Under the pieces are notes generated by a model. It did not search any database. It saw only the letters and a program-made list of their open reading frames with translations, and was not told the origin of the DNA. A stretch of DNA of 64,000 bases from Arthrobacter sp. PvP023 (GTDB lineage Bacteria; Actinomycetota; Actinomycetes; Actinomycetales; Micrococcaceae), in NCBI RefSeq assembly GCF_017832975.1, contig NZ_JAFIBI010000001.1, positions 434,001-498,000 of the forward strand, written 5' to 3'. The translations under genes and the position numbers were made by a program. How positions within the stretch are numbered: position 1 is the stretch's first letter; each line of letters opens with the position of its first letter. This document shows, in pieces, positions 37,322-45,558 of this stretch.

Positions 37322-37852
37322 TTAACCTTGGCGTTCCACCAGGATGCCGTCCGGATCGCACCAGATCATGGCGCCCGGGCGCACCGTGACGCCGTCGATC
37401 TCCAGTTCCACGTCCGTTTCGCCTGCGCCGGTTTTGGCGCTCTTGCGGGGATTGCTGCCGAGCGCCTTGACGCCGAGCGGCAGGTCGGCCAGGACCTCGC
37501 GGTCCCGGATGGCGCCGTTGATGACGACGCCGGCCCAGCCGTTTGCGACCGCGCTCGCGGCGATCATGTCCCCCATGAGCGCCGTCCGCAGGGAACCGGC
37601 GCCGTCCACCACCAGCACGGCGCCGTCGCCCGGGGTTCCGAGCGTGGACTTGACCAGGGCGTTGTCCTCCAGGCACCGGATGGTGCGGACCGGCCCGCTG
37701 AAGTGCGAGAGGCCGCCCAGCGACTGGAACTGCAGCGCGATGGAGTCGAGTTCCTCGCCCCGTTCGTCGTAAAGGTCGGCAGTGTTGATTCTGCGGCTCT
37801 CGGGGATGCCTTCGTTGTCGGGGGTTTCCGGGGTGGCTGCGGAAGCGGTCAT
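37322..37852 (-). CDS. RraA family protein (HMG/CHA aldolase or RNase E inhibitor homologue)
   Basis: 176 aa. The family core is visible: STLGTPGDGAVLVVDGAGSLRTALMGDMIAASAVANGWAGVVINGAIRD. Bacterial members are either 4-hydroxy-4-methyl-2-oxoglutarate aldolases (metal-dependent) or RraA, a modulator of RNase E. The GxxRD metal-binding pattern (GAIRDRE) is intact, so enzymatic activity is possible. It begins with about 20 extra residues before SRRINTADLYDE, so a later start cannot be excluded. It ends 53 nt from the DHA2 palindrome and is divergent from the MFS gene at 37962. Confidence 0.88.
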   Translation of the reverse strand: MTASAATPETPDNEGIPESRRINTADLYDERGEELDSIALQFQSLGGLSHFSGPVRTIRCLEDNALVKSTLGTPGDGAVLVVDGAGSLRTALMGDMIAASAVANGWAGVVINGAIRDREVLADLPLGVKALGSNPRKSAKTGAGETDVELEIDGVTVRPGAMIWCDPDGILVERQG

Positions 37853-37961
37853 TGGTCCTCCTTGGGCTCAGCTTATCGGGGGGCATCACAACCCGCGTGC
37901 GGGCCGTGATGCTCACGATAGTCTGATCGGACACCAATCATCAGTTCCTGGGGGAGCCGCC

Positions 37962-39278
37962 ATGAGCCTGTCAGATCTGCCGGGGCACGTCCCGGACCCT
38001 TCCGCTGTGGCTTCGCCGCAAGCGGGAGGTTCGACACCGGCGCTCGCCGAACCGGAGCGGCGCGTCCGCCCGCTCTGGACCACCGGCGTGGTGCTGGTGA
38101 ATGTTGGGATCAATGCGGCTTTCTTCGGCCCCATCCAGGTTCTGCTTGGCCAGCAGGCCGCGCACTTCAGTGAAGGCGACAAGGAAGCCATCCTGGCGCT
38201 CGTCACGGGCGCCGGAGCCGCTGTGTCCCTGGTGGCCAACCCGCTCTTCGGCGCCTTCAGCGACCGCACCACATCACGGCTGGGCCGCCGGGTGCCGTGG
38301 GTTGTGTTCGGGGCCGTTCTCGGCGCAGCCGCACTCATTGCCCTGGCCGGCGCCCCGAATGTGGCTGTCATGACCATCCTCTGGTGCCTCGTGCAGGCAG
38401 GCTGCAACGGCGCCTACGCCGCCATTACCGCCGCCATCCCGGACCGCGTGCCGGTGCCGCAGCGGGGTGCGGTGGGCGGGCTCGCCGCGATGGGTCAGAC
38501 GCTGGGAATCCTGATCGGCGCGGTGATCGCCGCCGTCGTCAGCGGGAACTTCGGGGTGGGGTACCTGGTCTGCGCGGCAGCGCTGATTGCCGGCGTGGCA
38601 CTGTATTTCTTCAAGAGCGACGACGTGCCGCTGCCAGCGGAGGCGCGCCCGCCATTCAGCCTGGCCGGCTTCGCCAGGGGCTTCTGGATCTCACCCCTCC
38701 TCTATCCGGACTTCGCCTGGGCCTGGCTGACCCGGCTGCTGGTGAACATCGGCAACCACATGGTCACCCTGTACCTGCTGTTCTTCCTGACGGATGCGGT
38801 GCACCTGAAGGAGACACAGGGGATCGAGCCGGCCTTCGGGGTGCTGATCCTCACCGGCCTGTACGCGGTGATGGTGATCGTCACCAGCGTGATCGGCGGC
38901 CCGCTCAGCGACCGCATGGGCAAGCGGAAGCCGCTGGTCATCGCCTCGTCCGTGATCATCGCCGTCGCATCGCTGATCCTCGCGTTCGCTCCCAACTGGG
39001 CAGGCGCCATTGCGGGCGCCTCGGTCCTGGGCATCGGCTTCGGCGCCTACCTGGCAGTGGACTTCGCGCTCATCACCCAGGTTCTGCCCAGCGCCCTGGA
39101 CCGCGGCAAGGACCTCGGCGTCATTAACATTGCCAATTCGCTGCCGCAGGTCCTGGCACCCCTCATTGCGTTCCCGTTCGTCACGCTGTGGGGCGGCTAC
39201 GTTTCGCTGTACGTTGCCGCCGCCGTGATCGGGCTGCTGGGCGCGGTGTTCGTGGTGAAGATCAAAGGCGTGGACTAA
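37962..39278 (+). CDS. MFS transporter
   Basis: 438 aa, about 12 helices, with an N-terminal cytoplasmic stretch of about 40 residues rich in Pro and Ala. FGPIQVLLGQQAAHFSEGDKEAILALVTG precedes SDRTTSRLGRRVPWVVFGAVLGA (loop 2-3). The second half has the equivalent motif GPLSDRMGKRKPLVIASS. These two loops resemble the sucrose/glycoside-type MFS proteins (SLC45-like), but specificity is unknown. The ATG at 37962 follows GGGGGAGCC. Divergent from the RraA gene; a TetR gene lies 148 nt downstream. Confidence 0.88.
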   Translation: MSLSDLPGHVPDPSAVASPQAGGSTPALAEPERRVRPLWTTGVVLVNVGINAAFFGPIQVLLGQQAAHFSEGDKEAILALVTGAGAAVSLVANPLFGAFSDRTTSRLGRRVPWVVFGAVLGAAALIALAGAPNVAVMTILWCLVQAGCNGAYAAITAAIPDRVPVPQRGAVGGLAAMGQTLGILIGAVIAAVVSGNFGVGYLVCAAALIAGVALYFFKSDDVPLPAEARPPFSLAGFARGFWISPLLYPDFAWAWLTRLLVNIGNHMVTLYLLFFLTDAVHLKETQGIEPAFGVLILTGLYAVMVIVTSVIGGPLSDRMGKRKPLVIASSVIIAVASLILAFAPNWAGAIAGASVLGIGFGAYLAVDFALITQVLPSALDRGKDLGVINIANSLPQVLAPLIAFPFVTLWGGYVSLYVAAAVIGLLGAVFVVKIKGVD

Positions 39279-39426
39279 AACAGGCGCACCACGACGGCCG
39301 CGGAGCCCACCGTTTTGACTAATTGGCGCCATGACCGGTGCCGTATAGTGGACTCGAATTGCTGCGGCAGTGCTGTGATGGGGATCGCCTGACCGCTGTA
39401 CGAAACCCACTCCCGGAACGCTGCTG

Positions 39427-40002
39427 ATGCTTGAACTCAATCCAGATCTTCCCCCCATGGCTTCGCCGCCGACCCTGCCCAGGCAACAGATCCGCTACGC
39501 CCGGATCCTGGATGCCGCTGCAGGATTCGCCCGGAAAGGGCTGGATTCCGTGAGCCTGTCCGAGGTGTCCGCGAAGGCCAACGTCCCGCTGGGAACGCTG
39601 TACCGGTACTTTCCTTCCCCCACCCACCTGATGCTGGGCCTCTACCGGAAGCAACTGGGAGAGCTGCAGGTGGGAAGTTGGCCGGAATCCGGCGGAGGCC
39701 GCGGCCATTCCGTTGCAGGCGTCATGATGGAGATCTTCCACATGCGGCTGATGCAGCCGGCCGTGGAGCAATGCCTGAGCCAGTGCGTCTACGCAAAGGA
39801 CAAGGACACCACGGTGCTCCTGCGGGAGATCGACGTCATCGCCGAGCAGGCGGTCACGGTGGCAACCGGCGACGCCGCCAAATCCCGCGTTCTGCTGCTG
39901 ACCGTTTCGGGCCTGGTGCAGGCAGTCCGCTGCCGCAGGCTGTCACTGTTCGAGGCCGAAGAAGACCTGAAGAAAGCGTGTTCGCTCCTCACCCGCTGCT
40001 AA
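39427..40002 (+). CDS. TetR/AcrR family transcriptional regulator
   Basis: 191 aa. HTH region DSVSLSEVSAKANVPLGTLYRYFPSPTHLMLGLY at about residues 40-74. The C-terminal domain begins VMMEIFHMRLMQPAVEQCL and ends AEEDLKKACSLLTRC, without a family I can name. It follows an MFS gene and precedes malic enzyme. A TATAGT hexamer lies 78 nt upstream (39344-39349), but the -35 region is poor. Its target is unknown. Confidence 0.87.
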   Translation: MLELNPDLPPMASPPTLPRQQIRYARILDAAAGFARKGLDSVSLSEVSAKANVPLGTLYRYFPSPTHLMLGLYRKQLGELQVGSWPESGGGRGHSVAGVMMEIFHMRLMQPAVEQCLSQCVYAKDKDTTVLLREIDVIAEQAVTVATGDAAKSRVLLLTVSGLVQAVRCRRLSLFEAEEDLKKACSLLTRC

Positions 40003-40307
40003 CGAAAGACGTAACCGGTCTAGACCACCAAGGCGTTAGTGACGCCGGATTAGAGTGACGTAGCTCACGTAAAACAATGAAAAAACGTTTTATCATGCCG
40101 GGTGGTCGGACCAGTGTCCATTCGGCCACCACGCATCTGTCTACCATTGCAGAACCGGAGCGGCTAGCAGCCCGTACCTTGCAGGAGCTTCACCGCGGCC
40201 CCACCATCCCTTGGGCCGCAGAATTTCCAGCCAGCCCATCTTGAGCCTCCTATGTGCTTGAGCCTTCATGTGCCGTGTGCCCACGGCTAGCCCCAGGAGA
40301 CAACGAC
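40003..40307. other. 305-nt regulatory region before malic enzyme
   Basis: No coding region is supported. It contains the CRP/GlxR-like site at 40055 and an AT-rich segment (40070-40095, AAACAATGAAAAAACG, TTTTATCATG) that could hold the promoter. The remainder up to 40300 shows nothing else. Confidence 0.6.
40055..40068. promoter_or_regulatory. CRP/GlxR-type binding site upstream of malic enzyme
   Basis: GTGACGTAGCTCAC matches the core of TGTGAnnTAnnTCACA, including the central TA. It is followed by an AT-rich segment that may be the promoter, and lies 240 bp before the start codon. Confidence 0.7.
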
Positions 40308-41522
40308 GTGTCCACTGAAACCATCACTCCCGCCGACAGCTCCGCCGCTTCCTCCGAGGAGGCAACCGTGCTGACCGACCAGGAGATCTTCGAAGCCCAC
40401 CAGGGCGGCAAGCTGTCCATCTCCAGCACGGTCCCCCTGTCCAGCAAGCGCGATCTTTCCATTGCCTACACTCCGGGTGTCGCCCAGGTCAGCCGCGCCA
40501 TCCACGCCGACCCGGAACTCGCCAAGACCCTCACCTGGGCCCAGCGCCTGGTGGTTGTGGTCAGCGACGGCACCGCCGTGCTGGGCCTCGGCAACATCGG
40601 CCCCAGCGCGTCCCTTCCCGTCATGGAAGGCAAGTCCGCGCTCTTCAAGGCCTTTGGCGACCTAGACTCCATCCCGCTGGTTCTGAACACCACCGACGTG
40701 GACGAGATCGTTGAGACCCTGGTCCGCCTGCGCCCCAGCTTTGGCGCCGTGAACCTGGAGGACATCTCCGCTCCGCGCTGCTTCGAGCTTGAGGAAAAGC
40801 TCATCGAAGCCCTGGACTGCCCCGTCATGCACGATGACCAGCACGGCACCGCCGTCGTTGCCCTCGCAGCACTGACCGGTGCCGCGAAGGTGACCGGCCG
40901 CGAACTCGAAGGACTCCGCGTGGTGGTTTCCGGTGCGGGCGCGGCGGGCATCGCCGTCGCGGAGATCCTGCTCACCGCCGGCATCCAGGACGTCGTCCTG
41001 CTCGATTCACGCGGCGTCATCAACAAGGACCGCGCGGACATCGCGGCCGATCCCGCCAGCAAGAAGGCCCAGATGGCGCAGCGCAGCAACCCGCGCGGCA
41101 TCACCGGCGGTCCCGGCGAGGCGCTGCTCGGAGCCGACGTGTTCATCGGCGTCTCCTCCTCGAAGCTGGACGAGGAGCACCTGAAGCTCATGAACCACAG
41201 CTCCATCGTGTTCGCCCTCTCCAACCCGGATCCCGAAGTCCTGCCGGAGGTCGCCTCGCGCTACGCCGCCGTTGTGGCCACGGGACGCAGCGACTTCCCC
41301 AACCAGATCAACAACGTGCTGGCCTTCCCGGGAATCTTCCGCGGGGCGCTGGATGCCGGCGCCCGCCGGATCACGCCCGCCATGAAGCTTGCCGCCGCCC
41401 GCGCCATCGCCGAACTGGCCGAACCCGAACTGTCCGCCGATTACATCGTGCCCAGCCCGCTGGATCCGCGCGTCGCGCCGGCCGTTTCCGCCGCCGTGGC
41501 CGCCGCGGTCGAGGCGGAGTAA
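40308..41522 (+). CDS. NAD(P)-dependent malic enzyme
   Basis: Decarboxylates L-malate to pyruvate, linking the TCA cycle to gluconeogenesis and NADPH supply. 404 aa, the short bacterial MaeB-like form without a phosphotransacetylase domain. Landmarks are SKRDLSIAYTPGVAQVSRAI, the substrate loop CPVMHDDQHGTAVV and the Rossmann motif VVSGAGAAGIAVAEIL. The GTG at 40308 is preferred because AGGAG lies 9 nt upstream; the open frame upstream (to 40254) has no site. A CRP/GlxR-like operator lies upstream and a strong terminator follows. Confidence 0.93.
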   Translation: MSTETITPADSSAASSEEATVLTDQEIFEAHQGGKLSISSTVPLSSKRDLSIAYTPGVAQVSRAIHADPELAKTLTWAQRLVVVVSDGTAVLGLGNIGPSASLPVMEGKSALFKAFGDLDSIPLVLNTTDVDEIVETLVRLRPSFGAVNLEDISAPRCFELEEKLIEALDCPVMHDDQHGTAVVALAALTGAAKVTGRELEGLRVVVSGAGAAGIAVAEILLTAGIQDVVLLDSRGVINKDRADIAADPASKKAQMAQRSNPRGITGGPGEALLGADVFIGVSSSKLDEEHLKLMNHSSIVFALSNPDPEVLPEVASRYAAVVATGRSDFPNQINNVLAFPGIFRGALDAGARRITPAMKLAAARAIAELAEPELSADYIVPSPLDPRVAPAVSAAVAAAVEAE

Positions 41523-41550
41523 CTGCGGAGTATCCTCCGCCAGGAAGTTC

Positions 41551-41597
41551 GACGGCGGTGCCTCCCGTGCTGGGGAGGCGCCGCCGTCGTCGTTTTT
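41551..41597 (+). terminator. Intrinsic terminator of the malic enzyme gene
   Basis: 16-bp GC-rich stem (GACGGCGG... with ...CCGCCGTC; one wobble pair) around a 6-nt loop, followed by GTCG and TTTTT at 41593-41597. Confidence 0.9.
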
Positions 41598-41636
41598 CAA
41601 GGCAGCCGCCGTCCGCTGCCCGCCCGCAGGCAACCC

Positions 41637-41642
41637 TAGACT
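41637..41642 (+). promoter_or_regulatory. -10 box of a leaderless mRNA (DUF456 gene)
   Basis: TAGACT is 6 nt before ATG 41649, with GGGGGC between. Confidence 0.55.
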
Positions 41643-41648
41643 GGGGGC

Positions 41649-42149
41649 ATGAACCCCGAGATCCTCGTGACTGTCCTCTGCGGCCTTGCCATCGTCGTGG
41701 GGGTGGCCGGCACCGTTATCCCCGTGCTGCCGGGCAGCATCCTCATTGGACTCAGCCTGCTGGCCTGGGCCATCTGGGGCGGCGCTGGAACCGCCGGTTG
41801 GGTGGTCTTCGGGGTGGGGCTGGCCTTCGTGCTGGCCGGAATGGCTGCCAGCGCCGTGCTCACGGGACGCAAGCTCAGGGAGCACCGCATCCCCAGCCGC
41901 AGCGTGGCGGTGGGGCTGGTCCTCGGCGTGGTGGGCATGTTCCTGATCCCGGTGGTGGGCCTTTTCGTGGGCTTCGCTGCCGGACTGCTGCTCAGCGAAT
42001 CACACCGCACCCGTGATTTCCGGACCGCCATGACCACCAGCTGGGCAGCATTGAAAGCAACAGGCGTTGGCATGCTGGTGGAGTTCGGCCTGGCCTGCCT
42101 CGCCGCGAGCACCTGGATCATCGGTGTCTGGGTGGCCGCGGTCAGTTAG
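41649..42149 (+). CDS. DUF456 domain membrane protein
   Basis: 166 aa, almost wholly hydrophobic with about four or five membrane helices. It begins ILVTVLCGLAIVVGVAGTVIPVLPGSILIG, which is the characteristic DUF456 opening with its Gly/Pro-rich turn (GTVIPVLPG). A conserved polar loop TGRKLREHRIPSRSVAVG follows helix 3. Function is unknown for the family. The gene follows the malic enzyme terminator and starts directly after a -10 box. Confidence 0.88.
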   Translation: MNPEILVTVLCGLAIVVGVAGTVIPVLPGSILIGLSLLAWAIWGGAGTAGWVVFGVGLAFVLAGMAASAVLTGRKLREHRIPSRSVAVGLVLGVVGMFLIPVVGLFVGFAAGLLLSESHRTRDFRTAMTTSWAALKATGVGMLVEFGLACLAASTWIIGVWVAAVS

Positions 42150-42178
42150 CCTCCCAGCGGCTGCCAAGCGTGCACCAC

Positions 42179-42184
42179 TAGCAT
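42179..42184 (+). promoter_or_regulatory. -10 box of a leaderless mRNA
   Basis: TAGCAT is 6 nt before ATG 42191; no Shine-Dalgarno-like sequence is needed in this geometry. Confidence 0.55.
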
Positions 42185-42190
42185 GGAAGC

Positions 42191-43156
42191 ATGAGCGCCG
42201 GACAGACCTCAGGACCGATCTACCGCGACAGCCGCGACCTCACTCCGTTCGGCGACGCGCAGGTCCGCACCCCTGTGCGGGACCTTGCCGACGGCGTGGG
42301 CGGGATCCTGCACAGCGCCCTGGGCGGCCGGAACGGTGCCCTCCTCAGCGTGGACGGCCCCGTCCCCAGGCTCAAGCGGCTACCGGGGAAGGCTGCCAAG
42401 ACCGTCTATGACGCGGTCTTCCACAACACCGACCCCAACCGGCTGATCGCCGCCGGCCGTGCCCATCCCGGCTGGGCCGGGCTGTGCTACGTCATGGCCG
42501 GGCTGCTTGCCTACAAGCAGGGCGGATACCTGCGCGCCTCCGAGCTCCTGCAGCGGGGCCTCACCACCAGGAACGACGACGACGCCAACCAGTTCGCGTC
42601 CGGCTACCTGACGCGCGTGGTCACCCGGGTTGAAGTTGCCGAACGCATTGACGTTCCGGTGCTGTTCAGCGAGGAAGCCGTATTCCTGGCACTTTCGCAC
42701 TCGCTGCGGGAAACGGGCCACCTTGAGGCGGCGCTGCACACCGTGTCCTCGCTGCCGCCCTCGCTGCCGGCCGCCCTGGCCCGCTGTTCGCTGGCGCACT
42801 CCCTGGGACGGGACAAGGAAGTGGTGGTCTGGACTGAAGGGCTGCTCAATTCCGATGACCTCGCAGCTGCGCTGCTGCTGCTCCGCGCCCGTTCGTTGCG
42901 GCGGCTCGGGGCCCACGCTTCGGCCCAATCCGCCCTGAAGGAAGTTCTGCGGCGCCGCAAGACCCATCTTGCGCTGCGCAACGATGCCCTCACGGACCGC
43001 GCTCTGCTGCTGCTGGACAACGGCCGGAAATCGCTCAATCCCCGGGACTGGCTGCGTGGAAAACCCGCCGAACTGGAAACCTTTGAGGTCATCCGAAAGG
43101 ACGTTGAGGAGCGCAGGCTCTGGGAACAGGAATGGAAACAGCTGGACCGGGAATGA
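42191..43156 (+). CDS. Alpha-helical repeat (TPR-like) protein, function unknown
   Basis: 321 aa, soluble and rich in Leu, Ala and Arg. It has TPR-like helical pairs, for example AGLLAYKQGGYLRASELLQRG and the segment with ALRETGHLEAALHTVSSLP, but no exact TPR consensus. The basic C-terminus (RKSLNPRDWLRGKPAELETF) ends in charged residues. No catalytic motif or signal peptide was seen. It could be a scaffold protein. Its neighbours, DUF456 and an NTF2-like protein, do not suggest a pathway. Confidence 0.72.
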   Translation: MSAGQTSGPIYRDSRDLTPFGDAQVRTPVRDLADGVGGILHSALGGRNGALLSVDGPVPRLKRLPGKAAKTVYDAVFHNTDPNRLIAAGRAHPGWAGLCYVMAGLLAYKQGGYLRASELLQRGLTTRNDDDANQFASGYLTRVVTRVEVAERIDVPVLFSEEAVFLALSHSLRETGHLEAALHTVSSLPPSLPAALARCSLAHSLGRDKEVVVWTEGLLNSDDLAAALLLLRARSLRRLGAHASAQSALKEVLRRRKTHLALRNDALTDRALLLLDNGRKSLNPRDWLRGKPAELETFEVIRKDVEERRLWEQEWKQLDRE

Positions 43157-43252
43157 TCCCGCAGGGCCGGTATTGATCCTCCGGGCAGCGGGGGGCGGGG
43201 CGTTGGCAGCCGGGCCCTTGTGGGCGGTGCCGGGTCGCGGTACAACGGACCA

Positions 43253-43612
43253 ATGAACGATGCAATCGTGCAGTGGATGGAAAAGTACATCACGGCGTGG
43301 ACCACCAATAAGCCTGATGACATCCGGGCGCTCTTTACCGAGGACGCCGTGTACGCCACGCGGCCCAACGACCCGGATGCGTGGCGCGGGCACGAGCAGA
43401 TCGTGGAACGCTGGCTGACCGCGGCGGACGAGCCCGACGAATGGACCTTCGAGTGGTCGCCACTGGGCTCGGACGGTGACCTGCATTTTGTCCAGGGGCG
43501 CACCACGTATCTGGGGGACCGTCCCAGCTATGAGAACCTCTGGGTGGTCCGGCTCGGACCGGACGGGCGCGCCGCGGCCTTCACCGAATGGTTCATGGAG
43601 CGCAAGGTCTAG
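43253..43612 (+). CDS. SnoaL/NTF2-like family protein
   Basis: 119 aa cone-shaped alpha+beta fold. It has the typical beginning MEKYITAWTTNKPDDIRALFTEDAVYATRPND and the later GREQIVERWL-like helix (here GHEQIVERWLTA). Members are isomerases, hydratases or simple binding proteins; no specific function can be given. The ATG at 43253 is preceded by TACAAC at 6 nt, again compatible with leaderless expression. It converges with the LysE gene, with 17 nt between the stops. Confidence 0.82.
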   Translation: MNDAIVQWMEKYITAWTTNKPDDIRALFTEDAVYATRPNDPDAWRGHEQIVERWLTAADEPDEWTFEWSPLGSDGDLHFVQGRTTYLGDRPSYENLWVVRLGPDGRAAAFTEWFMERKV

Positions 43613-43629
43613 CCCGGCGTTGGCGGGTG

Positions 43630-44325
43630 CTACTGCCAGGCGATCCCGGCTGCCAGGGGAATCAGCTGCTCTGACAGCAGCACCGTCCCCAGCGCCACCA
43701 TGATGATCCCGCTGGCAAGGGTCACCCGCCGGGCGGCCCCGGGCCGCGAGTGCAGCAGTTTCCGGGACAGCAGCGCCACGCAGGTGTACACGACAGCCAC
43801 CAGCAGGACGAACGTCAGGCCCAGCAGCGCGGACTGCACCGGAACGGGCAGGGACGCCTCCGGGCTGACGAACTGGGGAACCAGCGCCACGAAGAACAGC
43901 AGCCCCTTGGGATTGATCCCGCTGGTGCCCACGCCCTGGAGGAAGGTGCGGAACTGGTTGGACTCCGCCGGCGCGGCGGCGCTGACCGCCGGGCCTCCCG
44001 CCATCGAACTTTCCGGGGACGCGACTCCGGCGCCGAAGGTGGCGCCGCGCCATGACCGGATGGTGCCGAAGCCCAGCCACAGCAGATATGCGGCTCCGGC
44101 CACGGTCAGCCAGCCGAGGACGCCCGGAAGGCCGGCGAGCAAGGCGGCCAGTCCGGCCACCATCAGCACCGTGTGCAGGACATAGCCGCCGCAGAGCCCG
44201 GCCACTGCGGGGACGAAACTGCGCTCTTTCAGGCCGGCCGCGATGGAGTAGGCCCAGTCCACGCCGGGCGTGCAGGCCAAGGCGCCGGCCACCACCAGGA
44301 ATGCAAGGAACAACTGGGAATTCAC
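43630..44325 (-). CDS. LysE/RhtB family amino acid exporter
   Basis: 231 aa with about six helices. The N-terminal LysE landmark is AFLVVAGALACTPGVDWAYSIAAGLKERSFVPAVAGLCGG, and GTSGINPKGLLFFVALVPQF lies in the middle. A polar insertion (about 92-118) lies between helices 3 and 4. It exports an amino acid or related compound. GTG start with GGAGG 6 nt upstream. Divergent from an Lrp/AsnC gene, the common pairing in which Lrp senses the exported amino acid. Confidence 0.9.
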   Translation of the reverse strand: MNSQLFLAFLVVAGALACTPGVDWAYSIAAGLKERSFVPAVAGLCGGYVLHTVLMVAGLAALLAGLPGVLGWLTVAGAAYLLWLGFGTIRSWRGATFGAGVASPESSMAGGPAVSAAAPAESNQFRTFLQGVGTSGINPKGLLFFVALVPQFVSPEASLPVPVQSALLGLTFVLLVAVVYTCVALLSRKLLHSRPGAARRVTLASGIIMVALGTVLLSEQLIPLAAGIAWQ

Positions 44326-44384
44326 GGGCGGCCTCCTACGACGTGCTGATAAGAGAAACTCTAGGCAAATCGTCGGCAGAAGTG

Positions 44385-44405
44385 TTCCCTGATTTACTCA
44401 GGAAA
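44385..44405. promoter_or_regulatory. Palindrome between the LysE and Lrp genes
   Basis: TT-C-CCTGA-TTTAC-TCAGG-A-AA: seven of eight pairs complementary. It lies midway between the two divergent starts, about 26 nt from that of the Lrp gene. Candidate Lrp operator controlling both. Confidence 0.6.
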
Positions 44406-44418
44406 TGCGCCATAGCGG

Positions 44419-44424
44419 TAAGAT
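44419..44424 (+). promoter_or_regulatory. -10 box of the leaderless Lrp mRNA
   Basis: TAAGAT is 6 nt before GTG 44431. Confidence 0.55.
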
Positions 44425-44430
44425 AATTGC

Positions 44431-44886
44431 GTGATTGACCACATTGACAGAAATATCTTGCGCCACCTCAAAGAGGACGGCCGGATGACGGCCACCGCAC
44501 TGGCCTCAAAGGTGGGATTGACGGTGGCGCCGTGCCACCGGCGGCTGCGCGACCTGGAGTCGACGGGGGTGATCCGGGGCTACCGTGCGGACATCGACCC
44601 GGCCGCCGTCGGGCTCGGGTTTGAGGCGATCGTTTTCGTGACGCTGCGGCAGGTGGACAGGCCCACCATGGAGATCTTCGAGAACCGGGTGGCGGACAAT
44701 CCCAACATCGTGGAAGCGCAGCGGCTGTTCGGCTCGCCGGACTACCTCCTGAAGGTGATCGCGGAGGATCTGCCCGCCTACCAGCGCTTCTACGACGCCG
44801 AGCTCACCTCGTTGCCCGGCGTGGAGCGGCTGACGTCAACGCTGGTGATGAAGAGCCTGAAGTCGAACGCCGGCCCGCCGGTTTAG
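44431..44886 (+). CDS. Lrp/AsnC family regulator, probably of the divergent LysE exporter
   Basis: 151 aa. The N-terminal HTH is MTATALASKVGLTVAPCHRRLRDLESTGVIRGYRADID (about 15-52), followed by the RAM/AsnC ligand-binding domain. The latter has FVTLRQVDRPTMEIFENRV and VEAQRLFGSPDYLLKVIAEDLPAYQRFYD. Lrp proteins paired with LysE-type exporters usually activate or repress export on amino acid binding; which amino acid is unknown here. The 3' end lies 15 nt from that of the convergent lipoprotein gene. Confidence 0.92.
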   Translation: MIDHIDRNILRHLKEDGRMTATALASKVGLTVAPCHRRLRDLESTGVIRGYRADIDPAAVGLGFEAIVFVTLRQVDRPTMEIFENRVADNPNIVEAQRLFGSPDYLLKVIAEDLPAYQRFYDAELTSLPGVERLTSTLVMKSLKSNAGPPV

Positions 44887-44901
44887 GCGTGAGCCCTCCA
44901 G

Positions 44902-45558
44902 TCAGGCTGCCGGGCTGACATGGACGATGATCACTTGGGTGTCCTTGGAGCCGTCGTACCGGAGGTCGTAGTTGACCTCCAGCCCGGTGGACGTGCCCGG
45001 GGTGATGGAGAAGTCGCTTTTCTTTGCGCGGTCCGCTTCCGCGGAGGCAATCCACCGTTCGGCTGAGGCGCTGTCGATTCCATAGCGCTGGACGCCGTCG
45101 CGGATCAGGCTGAAATACTGATCCGCTGAATCGGCCGTGAGGAAATAGGTGACTTCGCTGAAGTCGGGGCGCTTGTTCGTGGTGTTGAAGCGGATCCGGT
45201 CCGTTTCGCCAGTGATCTCGCCGCTGGGTGCGGCGATCGTCAGCGCGATCTTTCCTGAGTCGCGGGTGTTGATTTCCGGGCCGTAGCTCTCCTCGGAAAC
45301 CCGGACGTCCGCCTTCTTCAGGGAGCCCGAACTCATGTCCAGCCGCGCGGTCTTGGTGGCCCTTATCTGTTCCACACCGGCGGCGTCGAGGGTGGAATAC
45401 TCGGAGGTGCTCATGGTGCTGCTCCCTTGGGGCGTCGGTTCGGTAGCGTTCGGGTTGCTGATCTGGCAGCCGGTGAGGGCGAGGCAGCAGGCAAGGGCAA
45501 CAAGAGCGGCGGCCTGCCGGCTAAGGCGCCTATATAACGTCGACTTCGCGGGCGTCAC
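44902..45558 (-). CDS. Lipoprotein encoded with the WXG100 protein, function unknown
   Basis: 218 aa. Signal peptide with lipobox LTGC (Cys31). The mature part has ATKTARLDMSSGSLKKADVRVSEESYGPEINTRDSGKI and, near the C-terminus, TSTGLEVNYDLRYDGSKDTQVIIVHV. I do not recognise a family. Its start overlaps the end of the WXG100 gene by 4 nt (the pair share ATGA), so the two are translated together. A surface-anchored partner or immunity-type protein for the WXG100 product is a reasonable guess only. Confidence 0.75.
   Translation of the reverse strand: MTPAKSTLYRRLSRQAAALVALACCLALTGCQISNPNATEPTPQGSSTMSTSEYSTLDAAGVEQIRATKTARLDMSSGSLKKADVRVSEESYGPEINTRDSGKIALTIAAPSGEITGETDRIRFNTTNKRPDFSEVTYFLTADSADQYFSLIRDGVQRYGIDSASAERWIASAEADRAKKSDFSITPGTSTGLEVNYDLRYDGSKDTQVIIVHVSPAA

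Noticed and set aside
39315..39349. TTGACT and TATAGT as a promoter for the TetR gene
   Set aside because: The spacing is 23 nt, too long for a normal promoter, so the pair is not called; TATAGT alone may still be a -10 box.
42380..44080. A 566-codon minus-strand open frame
   Set aside because: It runs across the TPR-like gene, the NTF2-like gene and part of LysE, all of which have recognisable features. It has no family motifs itself.
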